Source: Dichotomocladium elegans
Lineage: Eukaryota; Mucoromycota; Mucoromycetes; Mucorales; Lichtheimiaceae
Length of the DNA: 64,000 nucleotides
Assembly (NCBI GenBank): GCA_025716815.1
Contig: JAIXMN010000008.1
Location: 558,001 to 622,000 of the forward strand
Reading direction: 5' to 3'
Shown here: positions 11,898-22,428 of the stretch, piece by piece
Layout: each line of letters opens with the position of its first letter
Position numbering within the stretch: the first letter of the stretch is position 1
The notes under the pieces: model-generated
What the model was told of the DNA's origin: nothing
Databases searched by the model: none
The model's input: the letters and a program-made list of their open reading frames with translations, nothing else
Program-made: the position numbers and the translations under genes

Positions 11898-12431
11898 TAT
11901 GTCCAGGTGTCTGTTGTTGCGGGAGAAGAGGGAAAGGCCCGGTAGCAAGTTTGGGCCAAAAGGGGAGGGGAAGGAATCCAGGCAGTCACTAGAGCTTACC
12001 CTAAATTTTTCTCTCTGACCCCCACACCTCCTCTTCTCTCCCCCCCCCAAACCCAACCCTTGCTCAATAACCCATCTCTCGCACGTGAGTTCTTCTGTAG
12101 ACTATCTTTAAGCTTTTGTATGGAATGACGAAAAAGGAACGGTAGATGTAATGCTCATTGAATAAAATAAACAATGCTGCCATTGGTGGAAGCAGATGTG
12201 CATCATTACTTTCGGGCCGCGCGTTCTTCCGCTTGACATTGATCGGTTTTTGAGACGAAAGCCTGGTGGTTTTTTTTTCACGCATTTTTTCTCCTGAATT
12301 CGTGACTGGTCAAAACGAGATTGAACCCGCCCAGCAGCATTTCCGCGGTCTCTTCTGCCTTTAAAAGCATCGTTTTTTTTCTTTCAGGGAAACTGAAGGA
12401 AAATATAGAAAAAGGGGGAGCCGATCTTCAA
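11898..12431. other. divergent promoter region
   Basis: Shared 5' region between the minus-strand mitochondrial protein gene and the plus-strand RNase H2 gene. Poly-C and poly-T tracts but no extra gene. A 'tctttcag' at about 12380 could be a 5'-UTR acceptor for the RNase H2 transcript. Confidence 0.4.
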
Positions 12432-13795
12432 ATGACAAACAGCAGCAGCAGCAATGGCAGTGATGCAGTGAGCAACAATTTCGTCTTGCCGTCGGTCCAG
12501 GTTCCTTTGACAGCAACATATACGTACGCGAGTGCAATTCCCCAAGCCCTCATTGACTCTCAGGAACCGTGTGTTCTTGGTGTCGATGAGGCGGGCCGAG
12601 GTCCTTGCTTGGGTCAGTCACAAAAAGAGAAAAAGAGGAATTAGCCTAATATGTGTATATCTTTTTTTTTTTTTAAAAAAAAAAATGCAGGCCCGATGGT
12701 ATATGCAGTGTGCTACTATCCGAAATCACGTCACGAGGAGTTCAAAGCTCTGGGTTTCGATGGTAATCAGGTCCCAGCGCGCCACGCGAACGCAAAAAGA
12801 CGGAGATGGGACTGAAGATGAAGCCACACTATAGACTCGAAAAAATTAACGGAGGAGAAACGTGTGAGCCTTGCGGAAGTGATCCAAATGAATCTGGATT
12901 GGGTCGGATGGGCAGTGCGAGTCATTTCGCCCCAGGAGATTTCATACAATATGTTTTCTCGGTATATAAGATAGATAGATGACCTAGGGTAATAGATATT
13001 ACTCATCGCGAAGAGACTCTCTTAGACCGGTCTATAATCTTAACGAAATGGCCCATGATGCAACCATGCATCTGATACAGCGTGTGCTCGATTCCAAGAT
13101 TCGGGTGAACGAGGTAAATCTACGGCTAGCAAGAAGTGGCGACTTGAATGCCTCGCTCACATGTCGTACAAGATCTTTGTGGATCCGGTTGGACCTTCGG
13201 GGTCGTACAAGGCCAAGTTATCGCGATTCTTTCCCGGCATCGAATTCACCATTGAGCCTCATGCGGATGCCCTTTACCCTAGTGTCAGTGCAGCCAGTAT
13301 TTGTGCAAAGGTGACGCGTGACCAGATCCTACAACTCTGGATATGGAATGAGCCTGGTCTGGACGGCAAGATCCCGTTGGAGTTTGGGTCAGGGTACCCT
13401 TCAGGTAAGAAAAGGGTGAGCGATGTGTGTGTGAGGGGGGGGAGAGCGATTCTGAAGCAGTTCGTAGATCCAAATACGGTCAGATGGCTCAATGAGAACG
13501 AAGACCCATTTTTCGGGTTCCCGAACCTTATCCGCTTCAGCTGGAAAACCATCTCGACTCGAATTGATGACACTCGCCTAGTCGAATGGTAAAAACAACT
13601 GTCTGGTTCTTTAACGCATGAAACAGCCAGAATCTCTAACCAGAATATAGGTCAGAAGATGAGGATGACGAGGGCAGGGTAACGAAGAAAAGAAAGCAGA
13701 TTGTCGATCTTTTCAAGCCAGTTGCGGTGAAGCCGAAATACATGCGCAGTCGTCTTTGCAAGGCATATTCGCTCGAATCTGTTATGTCCATTTAA
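12432..13795 (+). CDS. RNH201: ribonuclease H2 catalytic subunit A
   Basis: Cleaves RNA in RNA:DNA hybrids and nicks at single ribonucleotides in DNA, starting ribonucleotide excision repair in the nucleus. Seven exons (12432-12612, 12691-12762, 12835-12961, 13026-13113, 13173-13404, 13468-13588, 13651-13795) encode 321 aa. RNase HII signatures: 'VLGVDEAGRGP' (first Asp-Glu pair), 'DSKKLTEEKR', 'IFVDPVGPSGSY' (catalytic Asp), 'ADALYPSVSAASICAKV' (Asp) and the tyrosine motif 'GSGYPSDP' split by an intron. 'FGFPNLIRFSW' matches the eukaryotic A-subunit C-terminus. A basic KR-rich tail follows. The intron at 12613-12690 holds a T-tract/A-tract inverted pair. Confidence 0.93.
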
Positions 13796-14168
13796 AATTT
13801 TGCTCTCTTCCTCTGCTTTGTGTACATAACTTTGTTTACCTACCATACCACCAATCTGTCATTTATTTTTATGCTATCTGTGCAACATATCGACAACGTG
13901 CCACGGAGTCTTTCTAGCGGATAACGTATGTCAGACATTAATTATTGTCTTTTTTTTTGGGGGGGTGGTGGGAGAAGAGGAGGAGAAGAAAGAAGAAGAC
14001 AGTGAAGACATGAGCGATGAAATGACGGGCTTGCGTACCCAGAACATGAGTTTTGGCGGATATAAATATATATTGAATTTTCCTATTGGATTTCTGGTCA
14101 TTATCTTTCTCTCTCACTTTCCTTTCCTCTCTCTTTCTCTCTCTTTCTCTTTCCTTTCGTTTCTGCAC
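13796..14168. other. intergenic with TATA element
   Basis: Contains 'gatataaatatatattg' at about 14058-14075, a likely TATA box for the downstream small cysteine-rich ORF, then a long CT-rich tract (about 14100-14165) typical of a fungal 5' leader. No other gene seen. Confidence 0.45.
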
Positions 14169-14537
14169 ATGGCCAGTGGCGCAAAGAAGAAGATCGCCAT
14201 TCAAGGTCTAAAAAATAAAGTCAAACAATGGATCGCCGGTCGACCATTCGAGCAAGAACAACAAAAGACCCCAGAAGAGGATTTTTCTGCACCTTCTTCT
14301 TCTCAACATTGTCGTCGTCGTCGTCGTCATCTGCGCTGGGCGACTGAACGTATTGTTGGATTGCGCAACACGATCTGGAGAAAACAAAAAGACGAGACAG
14401 TCGCGGTCTGTGGTTGCGGGCGTCCACTGAAAGCCGGCTGGCAGTGTTCCGGCTGTCGCCTTGAATGTCCAACGTGTCATCGAGCCCTCGGTGAGGGTGA
14501 GCAGTGCTCTCGATGTCATTTCCTCGAGGAGGCATGA
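14169..14537 (+). CDS. small basic protein with C-terminal zinc-ribbon-like cysteines
   Basis: Intronless frame of 122 aa starting at the first Met after a CT-rich leader. The N-terminal half is basic (AKKK near the start, then a five-Arg run), and the last 35 residues hold eight cysteines: 'CGCGRPL', 'WQCSGCRLECPTC' and 'GEQCSRC'. The repeated C-x-x-C pairs suggest one or two zinc ribbons. I do not recognise the family. Role unknown; nucleic-acid or protein binding is plausible from charge and cysteines only. Confidence 0.6.
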   Translation: MASGAKKKIAIQGLKNKVKQWIAGRPFEQEQQKTPEEDFSAPSSSQHCRRRRRHLRWATERIVGLRNTIWRKQKDETVAVCGCGRPLKAGWQCSGCRLECPTCHRALGEGEQCSRCHFLEEA

Positions 14538-15401
14538 ATTTTGTGCCCAACGCACAACACACAATGCGCGAGCGCGGCACACGCCTTCTCTTGTCCATCC
14601 CTCTCTTCCCCACCCCCCACTTCTCTCTTCTGCGCGCGCCCTCCCCCCCAACGCTTTTCAACACCCGAATATTTCTTGTTTTATACTGTAACCGGCCCAA
14701 TCTACCCCCCCACCAGGCCACCCTTTCTACTTCCCTCGTTTGTTTTTTACGCCGATCTATAATATCGTACCTAGTAGACCCCAATCATCCAACCAGACGA
14801 ACGGTCTTTTTATCTTTGTATGTCTAGCATCTATCTATTACATATCATACGTACCCTTAATATAGTTTTTCGAAGTCATCTTTTTTTTTTCTGTCTTTCT
14901 TCTTCCATCACGAGGACCTAATTAAATTGTAGTGCCAAGAGACCGGGTTTTCTTTTTATGAAAGGAGAGGGGGTGGGTTCATTATTAGATATTTATTAGT
15001 TACTCGATGGCGTGGATGAAAAGGTTGCAGGTGGCAGCAGTAGTAGTAGTAGCAGCAGCAGCAGAAGCGACGGCGGCGGCGGTGACGGCGGGGCCGATAA
15101 GCAAACACGCCACTTTTTCTTGTTTCTTCCTTCAGAAGATAAATGATCTGTACAACATCAGCGCGAACCGACGCCAATTCTGTATATCTTTTGTGGATGA
15201 ACCCCAAATAAAGAATGTTTTGATCACTCGCCTCCATCTCAATGAACCTGCGGGATGTGTGCGAGATATTCGGGTCTTTCAATTTCCTGCAAGAGATCAT
15301 TCATTCGAAATACCTGGCTTCAATGAGGGCATGTGACAGGGAAGAAGAAGAAAAAAAAAACATAATTAACTATTTTCTGAGTCTCAAACTGATAGTCTTT
15401 T
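14538..15401. other. intergenic; possible minus-strand coding remnant near 15130-15290
   Basis: A minus-strand stretch at about 15130-15250 reads like a helical protein segment ('LGFIHKRYTELASVRADVV'). It leads into an arginine/cysteine-rich stretch made by CTG/GTC-type repeats (15040-15095). I could not join it to a credible start and stop, so no gene is called. Confidence 0.25.
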
Positions 15402-17717
15402 TTAGGCATCCAGCCCGAGTGAGGCGAGCACTTGATCTAACATTTCTAGCTTTTCATTGTAAAGCGCTTCTAGGTCAGTCCAATCATCGCGATATTCTTC
15501 GTCGATGCGTCCTTCCGGATTGAGCTCCTCTTGAAAAACGCAATACTTTTTACCCAACCAGTAGCGCAGCTCATCAATGAAAGGGATCGAATCTAAGAGA
15601 GGCTGAGCGAGTCAGCAAAAGAAAATAAAAGTCCCCAAGGGAGTAGTCAAAAACCTGCCTGTCTCCTGACGCCCGGCAATCGATTGGGCGCTCTCTCGGA
15701 TCAACTCGTGAAACAGAGGATCCTGAATATAACGATCGAGATGGTCAGAAAAATAGCGTATGCACCACTGCTCGAGACGATCCACATTGAGCTCGACGGC
15801 TGTGCGTGTGAGTTGAAAGATATCCATGATGGGCTCGTCTGCGCTGGTAAGAGCAATGGACGCAATCGACTTGAGCCTATCCAGCATGAGCATATCAGCT
15901 ACAAGCATCACATCAAACGCTTGGTCGGTTGGAATCGTGCACCGATCGGTATAAAGAAACTCGAGAACATAGACAAAGCTTTCGGCCGAAACACTGTGAA
16001 GCTCAATAACCGGTAAATGGAGTTCATAGTCCAACGAGCCCTGGTTGTACCGAACACAGGATGACTGCACGTTCGCTTCCGAGAACTCGCCTTGTAGCAT
16101 GATGTCAAAGTACTCGCTCCGACATAGCACGGCTTTGTGGCAGGGAAAGACAACATCGTCTATAAAGATACCGACGTCCGCAAACGTCGATGACGGGTCT
16201 ATCGGGGGCACTTCATCATCAAAAACCGACTGGATCGCTACATAGGTGCGTGGAATATCCGTCTTCGCGATATACATAGCTATGCCAAGAAGCTCACGCA
16301 AAAAGGCTTCATAGTCGCCACGAATCCTGGCCATTTCATTGGCATCCTGTGCCTTGAGCGCGTTCTTCGATGTTTTGACCTCCTCTTTGAGCAGCTCCTC
16401 ACATCGAGCCTGCAGTTCTCGCATGTCAAGATGCTTGCACACAAACACCATGTTTTCAAGAACAGGTTTTTTAATGTTGACAAGCTGGCCCGTGTACAGG
16501 TATTTTAGAACGGACGAAAAGGCAGCCGCATCCACATGTTTTGATGAAAGCCGGACGATCGGCTGGTCTCGCCATCGCTTTGAGAGCTGTTCCCGAAAGT
16601 ACTTTGACCGAGCTGCCATGACATATCGCTGCACACGGAACTCCTCGTCCTGACCGCCATCTTCATCGGCTGCTAGAGGCCGGCGGATGACAAACGTCAG
16701 GTCTGAATAATGATGTTTCGTATACAAGTCCGTCAGGAATTGTAGATAAGGCTATTGCAAAAAGTCATCATTAAGCCGCTCAATCTCATCGGGAGGGCAT
16801 GGTTAAGATGCATGCCTGGTTCTCATTGATGGCTTTCGAAAATTTGTAAGAACGCAATAGCTTTCGGATCTATATAGGTCAAATGGATGGCTGTCAGGCT
16901 TGGTGCTTGTGCTAAAGGCTGCTTCTCTCTTTACCCTGTCGTTTAACGCGCCATATAGACATCGTTCTCTAATGCCAAATAGTCCATTAATTCGTGTCGA
17001 TATACAGCGATATCCTTAAAAAAGGTCTAAATCTACCCAGTGAATGTGTTGGGATCACATTGGGCTATCGGGTTTGGCAAAATGGATTAGTTCGCAAGGC
17101 TCCGGTCTGGGCGTGAGAGGATGCAGGTCCCAAGCACACGATGCTTACCTCCGTTTTCCAGAAGGAATTGAACTACCTGTCATGACGTGATTAAGCATGA
17201 GCAATACAGGTGGCTCCTGATATGATGATACAAGAACCTCATAGTGTCCGCAAAGACCTGCACGTATCGATAAGCTTTGCGAATTTCTGCTTCTCACGAA
17301 GCCCACAGAAAATCCTTACATGCGTAAAAGAGAGGGTTGCACTGCCACCGATCGATCATGTTGATAGGCGCACCAAAGTTTGTAACAAGGCTTTTGGTCT
17401 TTTCTAAATCGCCTAATTGATGCATCGATGTTCGGTCAGCATATAGCACAACCATCGCTGCCTGTATCCATCCCGTCCTCCAGATCATTTCTCTGAGCGT
17501 TGCGACAGTCGGAGCGGGGAGGAGGTGATGTTTGCATGGACTGACCTTCTTTTGCTGCGGTGCACAGTTCCTCAAACAGGTTATCGGAATTCGCGTCTAA
17601 TGTCGGCTCATTTTCGACCCATAGTTCCGTGACGATGCTTCTTTCACGATCCGACATTGCCTGCTCAGAAGCAAGCTTCATGATATGGCTCTTTGTAACC
17701 AGTGGTTTTTTACCCAT
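15402..17717 (-). CDS. ABTB1-like ankyrin and double BTB/POZ protein
   Basis: Likely adaptor with ankyrin and two BTB domains, as in ABTB1/BPOZ, which binds CUL3-type ligase components or eEF1A. Nine exons (17546-17717, 17320-17412, 17238-17257, 17149-17176, 17037-17064, 16935-16968, 16816-16869, 15659-16751, 15402-15592) encode 570 aa. The ankyrin part ('LFEELCTAAKEGDLEKTKSL', 'NPLFYACLCGHYEVVQFLL') and 'ERCLYGALNDRIRKLLRSY' match ABTB1 in order. BTB1 is about 158-250 ('YSDLTFVI'), BTB2 about 335-450 ('FPCHKAVLCRSEYF'). The end 'RQETDSIPFIDELR' then 'LASLGLDA' matches ABTB1. Exons 3-6 are only 20-34 nt. Introns 15593-15658 and 16752-16815 need GC donors. Confidence 0.9.
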
Positions 17718-17964
17718 CACAGAAGAGCTGAAAAGAGAAAACGGACGGAAAAAATCAGCACTGGTCAGCGGATATCTACAGCAACTGTAACTCAAAAATG
17801 ACGTAGTTCTCAGCACTGGTGTATTGTCAAAGTATGTGCATGGATATATTTGGCGATTTGTACTGTTAGATCTCACTAATGCAATAGGACACACAACGAA
17901 GAAAGAGAGAGTGAGAGAGATGATATCTACATAAATGGGCATAAAGAAGGATGGGACGGAGGGC

Positions 17965-18381
17965 TTAGAAAGATGACGGTGGTGGAGCGTTTTGATGAGC
18001 TTGCATGAGGGATCTGCAGAGGCGCCTTAATGCGTCATTGTCCTCCAGTGCTTGCGTAAGTTGGCGCTGGAGGGCTGCGTTTTTCGACGACATTTGTGCG
18101 AGTTTAGCGGTCATGGAGCGTATGTTTTCTTGCTTCTTGGCGCGATACTTTGCCGAGGCAATTTTGTTTCGGTACCGCCTCTCGGCCGTGCTTGATGAAG
18201 AAGGTCGTTTCGTCTCCGCATGATGTTCCGTTATGATTGGCGACGGTGGCGGCGACGAGGGCGCGCCTGCAGTTGACTGGGGTGGGGTTGGCGGGGCTGC
18301 CTGTGAGCCGATGATGATTGCATCGATGGACATGCACCTTCGAGATGACATGATGTGTGTAAGGAAGATTTTGGCAAACAA
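17965..18381 (-). CDS. small bZIP transcription factor
   Basis: 138 aa, no intron. Basic region about residues 66-83 with the invariant N-x7-R ('RNKIASAKYRAKK'), directly followed by a leucine zipper (about 88-125). A proline/serine-rich stretch precedes it. The arrangement, a short protein with the bZIP at the extreme C-terminus, resembles fungal Met28/Cys3/Gcn4-type regulators, though the target is unknown. Start at 18381 or the in-frame Met at 18351; a TATA box 37-45 bp upstream of 18381 leaves only a very short leader, so 18351 is equally likely. Confidence 0.85.
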   Translation of the reverse strand: MFAKIFLTHIMSSRRCMSIDAIIIGSQAAPPTPPQSTAGAPSSPPPSPIITEHHAETKRPSSSSTAERRYRNKIASAKYRAKKQENIRSMTAKLAQMSSKNAALQRQLTQALEDNDALRRLCRSLMQAHQNAPPPSSF

Positions 18382-18417
18382 CGCATTGGAAGAAAACCAG
18401 CGCCCCTCCCCCTCCCC

Positions 18418-18426
18418 TTTTATATA
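18418..18426 (-). promoter_or_regulatory. TATA box of the small bZIP gene
   Basis: Minus-strand 'TATATAAAA' immediately upstream of a G-rich (plus-strand C-rich) tract and about 37 bp before the first possible start codon at 18381. Confidence 0.6.
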
Positions 18427-19379
18427 GTTCGGTGTATGTCCAAGTCGTTGGTCCGAGAGGGACTGACAATGCCACCAATGACATCATCGATCTACTTAAT
18501 CAGGAAGGTTATGCTGCATTGACAATGTTGGATGACGAAATTCATTTCATTTTGTTAAATCGGCCCAAAAGGTTGGCCGGGCGCCATGGAGACCAATGAC
18601 TTGACTCGGCTCTGTCCTGTGTGTCCTTTTTAGTCCTTTAGGTATCGAAGGCAACCGAACCTTTCTCACGCGGTAAACAGTAAACGAGACACCTTCTTCA
18701 CAGGAGCAAGGCTGTCGATAGTGATGCAATAGTGACTAGTGGTGTCATTATTCAACATAATATACTACATATATACTACGGTCAGGTGGAAAGATGATGA
18801 TGCTACAGTGACAGCACCCAGAGAGAGACATGGAACACGTCCCTTTTTTCTCGTCGGGCAGTGTTGCAGAGTGTTTGGGCGGGTTTATCTCCATAGCGCT
18901 ATGTTCAGAAAAGTTAAAACCAGTACGGAAAACGTCCTTTTCCTTGTTTGGACCCAAGTTCCCACTTTTTTATATATTCCCTGCTTTCCCCCGGTTTTGA
19001 CCTTCGGCAAATTGAAAAGCTTATTCCTCTATTGCGTCAGTCCAGTGTCGGCAATTAAAACTCCATTCGTATCTTTCTTTCTTGCCCTCAATGCCGATCC
19101 TCACCGGCACCCCTAAAAGACTGTCATTTCGATCCTGATCAATAATCGCCACCCCGTTCTTCTTCTCTCTTTCCTTCCTCTCCCTTCCGCCGTCTATCAC
19201 AAACAGACATCGGAAAAGGGAAAGAGAAACTATACTCGTTGGCTTTCCTACCGCTAGTTCTGATGTAGTACGATAACTCGGAGAGCAAAGACGCGTCAGC
19301 ATCTCAGCGGATGAAACAAATACTTCATTTTCAAATATAAATTTCGTAAGGGAGGAAAATTATGACGCATATAAAGTAA
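18427..19379. other. intergenic, no gene recognised
   Basis: About 950 bp with short frames only. No known family, RNA gene or strong repeat seen. Confidence 0.45.
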
Positions 19380-20668
19380 AATAAAAATGTCGCACAAAAT
19401 CATAAAGTCTGTCTCACGGATAAAGAAGGCTGGAGACATATCGGTCCGTCAACAGAAAATATCAGCGCCCCTTCTTACTCTTCAACTCACTCCGGAGGTA
19501 GCTAGGTGTGTCATTGCGATAACAATAGCGGAAGGGTTGGAGGCAGGAACGAGGAGGGGACGACGACGGATCAACGACATTACCAGCGGCAGAAGCAACG
19601 GAGGAAGCAGATACAGACAAAAGTATCTCGACGGAGCCATAGTGAAAAACCTGCGATGAGTGCTGCCAAACCACGGTCCATCCCCTCCAAAGCCCATATC
19701 CTCTCCTCTCGAGGCACTTGGGGGTTAAGCTGATATCGTTATTGACAGAGGATCCGGAATATTGGAAGACTGCAAATGGAAACAAGTCGGTATGATAGGG
19801 TTGTATACCGTTCAAGACTCTAATGCTTTAACCGAATACCAAGTATTGACATTAGGGCAATAGCGCTTTGTAAACAGTTCGGCCAACATCTATCATGGGA
19901 CCTTAATTACCAAGCAACATATCAACAGGACCAATGAGATGGCTTGAGCAAACAACACGATAATAAACCAACTTGTCGACTAGAAATCATACACATATCT
20001 TTAACCATCCAAGTAGTATAATTATTCCATTAGCTAGCGATACAATAAAGATCAGTTCATGTTTATTCCCGTGTTACGACAAAGTCTTGTTCTTTATCAA
20101 GTATAACTTTAGTTTACAATATATACGATACCTTAAGTACTCAGTGTCGAAAAGCTATGATGTGATCAATAATTGGTGTCTCTTCCTGGTGTTGATTGCC
20201 CTTCTCTTGCCTTAAGATTTGTTCCTCGAAGGTATCCTTTTGTTGCCTTGATAATAAGAGATTATTTTTGTTTTCATAGTGACAGCAGGCTTTTTGATTG
20301 CTTCGTTTTCGCTACCTAACCCTTCTTGTACCCCCACTACATTTATATCGTCAAGCTGGTTTTAGAAAACTTCCATCCTGCTAGCCCGAACGCCACGTCA
20401 AAGCCTTTCAGAAACCTCCTTTCTGCATCATTAAAACAGACCATTCGACTCCGCTTTCCGACATTGATGAGAACATTCTTTCGTCAACTATCAGCCCCTG
20501 CAATCACGCTCCTTTGCGCCTTCGGATGGTATGGCTGTGTTGTGCATACCATCGACTCTCGTTAGTATTTATTGGTACACCACAACCACTTAATCCGCCT
20601 TCGTCCTCCATCAATACCATTGCACATGCTCGCAATAACCATCACCGAAAGCTAGCTCATTATTATGT
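19380..20668 (+). repeat. long dispersed repeat, copy 1 (degenerate)
   Basis: Matches 44100-45904 over its length. It starts at the shared ATGTCGCA of the ORF and runs through AT-rich non-coding sequence to 'gctagctcatta'. Relative to copy 2 it lacks about 147 bp (44537-44683) and the 392-bp insertion at 45394-45785. The ORF of copy 2 is recognisable at 19387 onward but is frameshifted and truncated here, so this copy is a pseudogene. Confidence 0.85.
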
Positions 20669-20789
20669 CGCATGCTTTTACATTGTTCACGTCTTTATTT
20701 GGTACCATGTACGGAGATACCAGAGTGATAAGATTGTAAATCAACGTCACATATTCTACTTACTTTTGCTGTGTACCGGGGAAGGCACA

Positions 20790-21953
20790 TCATAGTTGCT
20801 TTCTGTTACGACAGTTAGCTAAACACATATGAGAATGAGAAACGAAACCTTCGAAATCGCTCAGCTTTAAGATATTGGGTAGTTCATTGATTCGAGTCAT
20901 CAACATCTCGCTTGCCAAGACCCTATTGCGTTTAACTTTGCTGTTGACGACTGACCAAAACTGCTCAATTGGATTCAAGTCAGGCGGATATGGGGGAAGA
21001 TGACACATCAATATTCTCGAAGCTCGATGTATTTAGAGATATCCTCAGCTTATGGATAGGTTGCATTATCCATTACCAAATAATGGCCCTTCATATGTTC
21101 ATACTTATCCATCTCATTCATTGTAGCCTAAAGGAAGCTGAGATACTGTCCAATTACAGTGCCTCTGCTCGTAACTTCAGATTGACCTGTCCTCTTTCTT
21201 TTCTTGATTGATGACTGTAGGAGTCTCAAGCTAGATTTAATGATGCCCTGATGCTGAGATTGCTCCCAAGATTGTGGTCGTCTTTGCTCATGTCTTTGGT
21301 ACTGTGACCAGTGCAGGAGCCCTGTTCTTGGAGCATGCTATGCTGAGTTTCATATTAATATGGAATTCAGACTCACCAAGAAAAACGCAGTTTTTTCTAA
21401 AGTCGATGGAGTGCCGTTTTCGATACTTCGAGACCCTCCAATCTCTGGAGCAATTGCCCCATAGTTGCTCTAGGGCAACGGTTGGATTCGCATTAATCCA
21501 TTCTAAAATAGCGCCCTTATGCTCTTCGTTGAGAATACGTGAACGATCTCTGTCTTTAGGTTTCTTAGAGATGCTGTCTGGGTCCTTTTCGTACTGTAAT
21601 GTCCATCGCTGGGCTGAACGAAGATGATGGATTTCTAGCAGTTGATGCACTCGAGACCCTTCTCAACACCCATTTGAAAAATCTGACATTGTCTTGGTCA
21701 GCGTACGCTGTGTAACTGCGCGTGATGCCCGCTTTTTTCATCCGAATGTTTGCATCCTTTCGCTTGGGAATGTGTGCGGTAGTAAGATCAGAGTTATCTT
21801 TACAAGATATGCTACGTAGATATTCAGTGCGAGAACAAACAGATTGCAGAGGGTACATTTCTTCATCAACGACATAGTCCATTGGTTCAGAACAGCCACG
21901 TTCGTCAACGACATGACCTTGGCCATCTTTGTAAAAAAAAAAAGGTTGCTCAT
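20790..21953 (-). pseudogene. Tc1/mariner (DDE_3-type) transposase, decayed
   Basis: Minus-strand fragments in several frames. An N-terminal helix-turn-helix-like part ('EHKGAILEWINANPTVALEQ') is followed by the first catalytic block with Asp replaced by Gly ('VFLGESEFHINM'). The second block 'HYLVMDNA' and the third 'LPPYPPDLNPIEQFWSVV' remain, the latter with D/E of the D-x-N-P-I-E motif. At least two in-frame stops and a frameshift separate the blocks. Terminal inverted repeats were not found. A related scrap occurs at 28373-28440. Confidence 0.85.
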
Positions 21954-22428
21954 TTCAGACTGTAAAGTTTATAAAAGAGAAAGAGTCAAAAGGACGATTT
22001 TTAGAGAGATGAGAGCTTATTGATGCGACATCTTTCCGTGTATCATGGGACATCCGATTTGTCATCATGGATATTCTGGGCAAAACGCGATTTTATTTTT
22101 GTGATCCTTCAGAACTGGCAGGGTACGACCTTTTGATTTTGGAAAATAGTGTATGCAATGTAAAAGAAAAAAAAATTGAGTGCAATCTGCTCCGAGGCAA
22201 CGCGTCGCCAACTTACAGCTGCTTTCACTTAGCAGCCCGATCTATTTCCCGTTTTTTGTTTCTAGTTGGGCGAGTGGGTCACCTTCCTTTTTTTTTCTTT
22301 TCAAAAAAAAGCCGTGTGTCTGTGCATAAAGCATACGCCCTACATATACACATCCATACACTCTCTTTTTCAAACTTACCTACATACCCGCCGTAATTCT
22401 TCTCCCACCCCCTCTTCGAAGCCTTCCC
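21954..22428. other. intergenic, promoter of CK2 beta gene
   Basis: Contains a T-tract/A-tract pair near 22287-22312 and CT-rich leader sequence before 22429. No gene seen. Confidence 0.4.
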
